Source of the DNA: SFWF01 sp964599835
GTDB taxonomy: Bacteria > Bacillota > Clostridia > Oscillospirales > Acutalibacteraceae
Direction: 5' to 3'
DNA length: 64,000 nt
NCBI GenBank assembly: GCA_964599835.1
Contig: CAZRHF010000001.1
Span: 17,570-81,569, forward strand
This document shows, piece after piece, positions 60,255 to 64,000 of the stretch (position 1 is its first letter; each line of letters starts with the position of its first letter). A program made the translations under genes and the position numbers. The notes beneath the pieces are model-generated. The model had not been told where the DNA came from and ran no database searches. It saw nothing but the letters and a program-made list of their open reading frames with translations.

Positions 60255-61392
60255 TTATTTTTGTGCATAGAGTTCTTTTACAATTCTGTAAATTCGCTCG
60301 TTAGAGTCAGCTATCGCGCCTTCCTTGGCTTTTTTGCCCATCTCATATGCAACCTCTGGGTTCGAAAGAAGTTCTTCGACCGTTTTAATAAGAAGTTCTT
60401 CTGTAAGATCTTTTTCCTCAATTACAGTTGCAGCGCCCCTGTTTTTAAGGGTCATAGCGTTATGATATTGATGGTTTTCGGCAACATAGGGAGAAGGAAT
60501 GAGAATAGAAGCCTTTCCGCAAACCGAAAGTTCACTTAGAGTTATGGCTCCTGCACGGCATATAACGAGATCGGCCGCCGCCATACAAATATCCATATCA
60601 TCGATATATTCCCTGAGCTTTATCTCGTCGGAAAGCTTACCTGCCGTTTCGGACACGGTATTCTTCATATCCTCAAAGCCTGCCCGTCCTGCGGCATGAA
60701 TATGGTAATACTTTCCCGAATTATTGTAGTATTTTATGAGGCCTGCAACCGCATCGTTTATCGGCTTGGCTCCAAGGCTTCCGCCAAAGGAAAGAATCAA
60801 CGGACGCGAATCAAGCCCGAGTTTTTTTCTCGCAACTGCCCTGTCGGCTTCCAGGAGTTCTTTCCTCACTGGGTTTCCTACGTTATCGGGTTCCCTGTTA
60901 AGCTTCATAAATTTTCTTGCTTCGGGCATTGCAAGCATTATTCTATCGACATCGGGTGAAAGTGCCTTGGTGGTAAGACCGGGAAAGGCGTTTTGTTCGT
61001 GAATGGCAGTTTTAATACCAAGCTTTGCGGCTGTTCGAAGAACGGGACCGCTGACGTATCCGCCCGTTCCTATTACGATATCGGGCTTAAGCTCCTTTAA
61101 AAGCTTCTTAGCCCTTGAAGAAGCTCTTACAGCCTTCATAACCGAAGAAACGTTTTTAACGATGGCTCCGGGGGAAAAACTGCGGACGAAGCCGGAAACG
61201 TCAATAGTATAAAAATCATATCCAGCGGCAGGGACAAGTTTTGATTCAAGATTTCGCGCAGTTCCGATATANNNNNNNNNNTCCGATATAGCTTATTTTT
61301 GTATCGGGTTCCTGCGACTTTACATATCCCGCAATGGCAAGTGCCGGATTTATATGTCCTGCGGTTCCACCGCCTGCAAATAAAATATGCAT
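60255..61392 (-). CDS. murG: Lipid II glycosyltransferase MurG, interrupted in this assembly by a run of N
   Basis: MurG adds GlcNAc to lipid I at the inner membrane face. From the ATG at 61392 the frame reads MHILFAGGGTAGHINPALAI, then KISYIG up to 61282, where ten N interrupt it. Past the gap the other part reads TARNLESKLVPAAGYDFY from 61262, in frame with AIHEQNAFPG, LILSFGGSLGAKPIND and VICRAGAITLSELS. TCCGATATA occurs on both sides of the N (61263-61271 and 61282-61290). Removing the N and one copy gives one continuous frame of 372 residues, the usual MurG length. As given, 19 extra bases break the frame. The gene is very probably intact in the organism. Confidence 0.92.
61272..61281. 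other. Run of ten N, contig join
   Basis: Ten unknown bases inside murG flanked by a 9-base direct duplication (TCCGATATA). This is a scaffold join of overlapping contig ends, not a sized gap, since fusing the two copies restores the reading frame. Confidence 0.95.
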
Positions 61393-61414
61393 AATTCCTC
61401 TCCTAACATTAAGG

Positions 61415-62557
61415 TCACAATTTCTCTATCGAGCTCGACCTCGAAATAGATAGTACAACACCCATTTCAGCCAACAGAATGACCAAAGCTGTACCTCCGT
61501 AGCTGAAGAAAGGAAGGCTTATTCCCGTGTTGGGAATAGTGTTCGTAATAACAAGTATATTTAATATCGCCTGAAGTCCTACCTGGAAAGTAAGACCGAT
61601 AGCAAGCAGAGTTCCGAACTTATCCTTCGACCTCATAGCTATCGTAAATCCACGCCATACGAGTGCGCAGAACAGTGCAACGATGATCATAGCACCGATG
61701 AATCCAAGCTCTTCACAAACTATCGAAAAAATAAAATCGTTATGGGGTTCGGGAACCCAAAGATACTTTTGGCGTGATTGACCTATTCCCCTGCCCCAAG
61801 GGCCGCCCGAGCCTATGGCAAGAAGCGACTGAATGGTTTGATATCCGCTGCCGCTTGGGTCTGCCCAAGGGTCGAGCCAGTATTTAATGCGGTCGGAACC
61901 GTAGCTTATGATTCCCGAAAAAACAAGGAAAAGCAGAGCGGATACGCCAAGAGCGGCTCCTCCGACTATCCAGCGTTTTTGAATTCCGCCTACTATAAGC
62001 AAAACTATACCGATAACGAAGATAAGCACGGTGGCCGAAAGATGCGGTTCAGCAACTACAAGGGCGCACACTACACCTAAAAGGAACACCATCCATACTA
62101 CGTAACGGAATTTCTTTATCTTTTCACCGTTTGATGAAAGCCACGCGGCAAATATAACTATAATTGCAAATTTTGCTATTTCAGAAGGTTGGAAGGAGAA
62201 CGAACCTATGGCTATCCATCGTTTAACATTCAGCTCGTCTGACATCGGCGGAAGGATAAGCACCGTAACAAGTAGACCGATATTTGCAATATAGATAAGC
62301 CATGAAAACTTTTTGAGAATACGGTAATCGATCTTCGATATTATAAGCATTAGTGCTATGCCGATAACCGCGAATATTGCCTGTCGGGATATGAATTTAT
62401 AGGAGTTTCCGAAATAGGTATATGAATAGGCGTAGCTTGCGGAAAACAGCATTACAAGTCCGATAGACAGCAATATCAGAACCAAAGACAAAAAGGTTAT
62501 ATCAAGCTTTCCTTCCTGAAAGAAGGAAGGCTTTTTCCTTAACTTCTTTTGCGGCAA
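61415..62557 (-). CDS. ftsW: FtsW/RodA/SpoVE family lipid II polymerase
   Basis: A 380-residue SEDS glycosyltransferase with about ten helices. LVMLFSASYAYSY, AIGSFSFQPSEIAKFAI, WLDPWADPSGSGYQTIQSLLA, VPEPHNDFIFSIVCEELGF and GISLPFFSYGGTALV cover the family signature. Position next to murG and mraY favours FtsW (SpoVE in sporulating species). The start is a TTG at 62557 with AGGAGG seven bases upstream. It is 23 bases before murG. Confidence 0.95.
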   Translation of the reverse strand: MPQKKLRKKPSFFQEGKLDITFLSLVLILLSIGLVMLFSASYAYSYTYFGNSYKFISRQAIFAVIGIALMLIISKIDYRILKKFSWLIYIANIGLLVTVLILPPMSDELNVKRWIAIGSFSFQPSEIAKFAIIVIFAAWLSSNGEKIKKFRYVVWMVFLLGVVCALVVAEPHLSATVLIFVIGIVLLIVGGIQKRWIVGGAALGVSALLFLVFSGIISYGSDRIKYWLDPWADPSGSGYQTIQSLLAIGSGGPWGRGIGQSRQKYLWVPEPHNDFIFSIVCEELGFIGAMIIVALFCALVWRGFTIAMRSKDKFGTLLAIGLTFQVGLQAILNILVITNTIPNTGISLPFFSYGGTALVILLAEMGVVLSISRSSSIEKL

Positions 62558-62590
62558 GCTAACACCTCCTCAAACATAGTTTTAAAAAAT

Positions 62591-63622
62591 TTACCAGTTA
62601 AGATATACCGGCAAGGCTGCAAGCAGACAGCCAACCAAAGTAACGACAGAGAACACAAGGCAGATTTTATCCTCACTCCAACCGCTTAGCTCGAAGTGAT
62701 GGTGGATGGGACTCATTTTAAATATTCGTTTTCCCGTAAGCTTGTAGAATCCTACCTGAAGCACAACAGACAGTGCTTCAAGAATATAAACGATTCCTGC
62801 AAAGATGAGAAGAACGGGCTTACCGCAACCGAAGGCCAGAGCAACTACCATTCCGCCCAGGAACATCGAACCCGTATCGCCCATAAAGACCTTAGCGGGT
62901 TTTGCATTCCAAAAAATAAAGCCGACGCAGGAGCCTGCAGAAGCGGCAGCCAAACAGCCGATAGCGTCCTGCGAGACACGAGCGCTGATAAGTAAAAAGG
63001 CGCAACATACGACAAGAGTGACGCTTGAAGCAAGACCGTCAATTCCGTCTGTGAGGTTTACGGCGTTTACCATATAGTATATAAACACAAGTGCTATTGG
63101 CCAAAACACAAGACCGAAGCCTGATGTGATATCCACCTCCCCTACAAAGGGGATCCAGGTGGTATTCATTCCTGCAAAAGCAAGAGTTGCTAAATACGCA
63201 ACACTTGCAAGAAGCTGTAATACGGTTTTTTGCTTAGCCGTAAGGCCCAGATTCTGCTTTTTGACAACCTTGATATAATCGTCAATAAAACCGATAAATC
63301 CGCAAACAAGAGCGAACGCAAGCCCTGCAAAGAGCATAACAGGTTCGATAGGATCAAAGCCACTGACAAGTTTATCGGTAACGCTGCCGCTGAATATAGC
63401 CGAAACAGCGAGAGATACGGCAACACCGAGGACTACGCCGCCTGCGATCATAACGCCGCCCATCGTAGGTGTGCCCTCTTTTGACTTATGCCAATTAGGA
63501 CCTTCTTCAAGAATAGTTTGCCCATATTTAAGCTTCTTAAGATACGGAATAAGGGGTATACCCATTACCGCAGTAACGGCAAAAGAAACCAATGCCGCAA
63601 TTATTGTAACGTAATTGTCCAT
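62591..63622 (-). CDS. mraY: Phospho-N-acetylmuramoyl-pentapeptide transferase
   Basis: MraY transfers phospho-MurNAc-pentapeptide to undecaprenyl phosphate. The 343-residue ten-helix protein has GTPTMGGVMIAGG, the catalytic FIDDYIKVV, NAVNLTDGIDGLA, FMGDTGSMFLGG and the cytosolic SPIHHHFELSGWSE. It follows the murE stop by 19 bases; murF, which usually lies between murE and mraY, is absent. Confidence 0.97.
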   Translation of the reverse strand: MDNYVTIIAALVSFAVTAVMGIPLIPYLKKLKYGQTILEEGPNWHKSKEGTPTMGGVMIAGGVVLGVAVSLAVSAIFSGSVTDKLVSGFDPIEPVMLFAGLAFALVCGFIGFIDDYIKVVKKQNLGLTAKQKTVLQLLASVAYLATLAFAGMNTTWIPFVGEVDITSGFGLVFWPIALVFIYYMVNAVNLTDGIDGLASSVTLVVCCAFLLISARVSQDAIGCLAAASAGSCVGFIFWNAKPAKVFMGDTGSMFLGGMVVALAFGCGKPVLLIFAGIVYILEALSVVLQVGFYKLTGKRIFKMSPIHHHFELSGWSEDKICLVFSVVTLVGCLLAALPVYLNW

Positions 63623-63641
63623 AAATATGCCTCCTGATCCT

Positions 63642-64000
63642 TTACTTTTCGGCGAGGGCCTCGGCTATAATTTCGCGTTCATCAAGATGAATCTTTCCGC
63701 TTTTAAGAATTTGATAATTCTCGTGACCTTTGCCCGCCAGAACTATTATATCATCTTTTTGCGCATTGTGAATAGCAAATTTTACTGCTTCAGCTCTGTT
63801 TTCAATAATTACGTAGGGCGTACGCATATTTTTCATTCCTTCAACGATATCATCAATTATCACTGAAGGCTCTTCACTTCTTGGATTATCGCTTGTAACA
63901 ATAACAAAATCAGATAGCTTTGCGGCTATTGAGCCCATTATCGGACGTTTGGCAGCATCACGATCTCCGCCGCACCCGAAAAGACAAACGAGCCTTCCTC
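63642..64000 (-). CDS. murE: UDP-N-acetylmuramoyl-tripeptide synthetase MurE, C-terminal part; cut by window edge
   Basis: Only the last 118 residues are visible: the ligase C-terminal domain with VCLFGCGGDRDAAKRPIMG, VTSDNPRSEEP (the DNPR motif that reads the third amino acid, meso-diaminopimelate) and VLAGKGHENYQ followed by DEREI. DNPR is the signature of the diaminopimelate-adding enzyme, so the wall is of the meso-DAP type. The start lies outside the window. Confidence 0.93.
   Translation of the reverse strand, partial: GRLVCLFGCGGDRDAAKRPIMGSIAAKLSDFVIVTSDNPRSEEPSVIIDDIVEGMKNMRTPYVIIENRAEAVKFAIHNAQKDDIIVLAGKGHENYQILKSGKIHLDEREIIAEALAEK

Noticed and set aside
61263..61290. Short direct repeat around N as a mobile element target duplication
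   Set aside because: Merging the copies restores the MurG frame exactly, so it is a contig overlap and not an insertion site.
1..64000. tRNA, rRNA, CRISPR arrays, insertion sequences, prophage
   Set aside because: I saw no repeat-spacer pattern, transposase, integrase or tRNA-like sequence; gene content is chromosomal core plus metabolic operons.

Overview
The window is a piece of chromosome from a low-to-mid GC, endospore-forming member of the Firmicutes (class Clostridia; the style fits gut Oscillospirales-like genomes, but I cannot place it at genus level). The reasons are the ctsR-mcsA-mcsB-clpC operon, a SpoIIR sporulation signal protein, an rpoD/dnaG/dgt operon, consensus AGGAGG ribosome binding sites, frequent TTG starts, strong TTGACA/TATAAT promoters and lipobox signal peptides. 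A run of ten N at 61272-61281 shows the source is a scaffolded draft assembly. I saw no rRNA, tRNA, insertion sequence, prophage or CRISPR array.

Layout. 1-12 kb (mostly minus strand): start of a YtfI-like protein, scpB/scpA, a site-2 protease, an atypical amidase, two small genes, rpoD-dnaG-dgt, yigZ, rpmE, spoIIR, ispE, an aminotransferase and its Lrp-type regulator. 12-19.5 kb (plus): ACT protein, PFL/UPF0210 protein, PHP protein, a MacB-like ABC exporter with a very large outer domain, a zinc-ribbon protein and an SGNH hydrolase. 19.5-28.5 kb: GtrA and a glycosyltransferase, a YbaK-type deacylase, malQ with a complete sugar ABC importer, a Gfo/Idh/MocA oxidoreductase and a divergent AraC regulator. 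28.6-31.6 kb: three exported or membrane-linked genes (C39 peptidase, nuclease lipoprotein, unknown partner).

31.7-43.7 kb is the most unusual part: an eleven-gene, tightly packed minus-strand operon divergent from an RpiR-type regulator, with a palindrome at each promoter. It encodes an L-fucose isomerase-like enzyme, a GlcD-like flavoprotein, an iron-sulfur partner, a class II aldolase, a PfkB kinase, an IolB-like isomerase, an aldose epimerase-like protein, DUF4867, a ManA-type isomerase, an FGGY kinase and a single-chain EtfB-EtfA fusion. It looks like a sugar or sugar-acid pathway whose hydroxy-acid oxidation step is wired to an electron-transfer flavoprotein. I cannot name the substrate.

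44.6-52.1 kb: apbE with a two-repeat lipoprotein that may be its flavinylation substrate, pyruvate kinase, an aminotransferase with maf, and an NhaC-family transporter under a lysine riboswitch. 52.1-56.6 kb: the CtsR heat-shock operon with two CtsR boxes on its promoter, next to an unlisted 47-residue cysteine-rich membrane peptide. 56.9-64 kb: a reduced division and cell-wall cluster (ftsZ, ftsQ, murA, murG, ftsW, mraY, murE end). The N-run lies inside murG and appears to be a join artefact: removing it together with one copy of a 9-base flanking duplication restores the reading frame.
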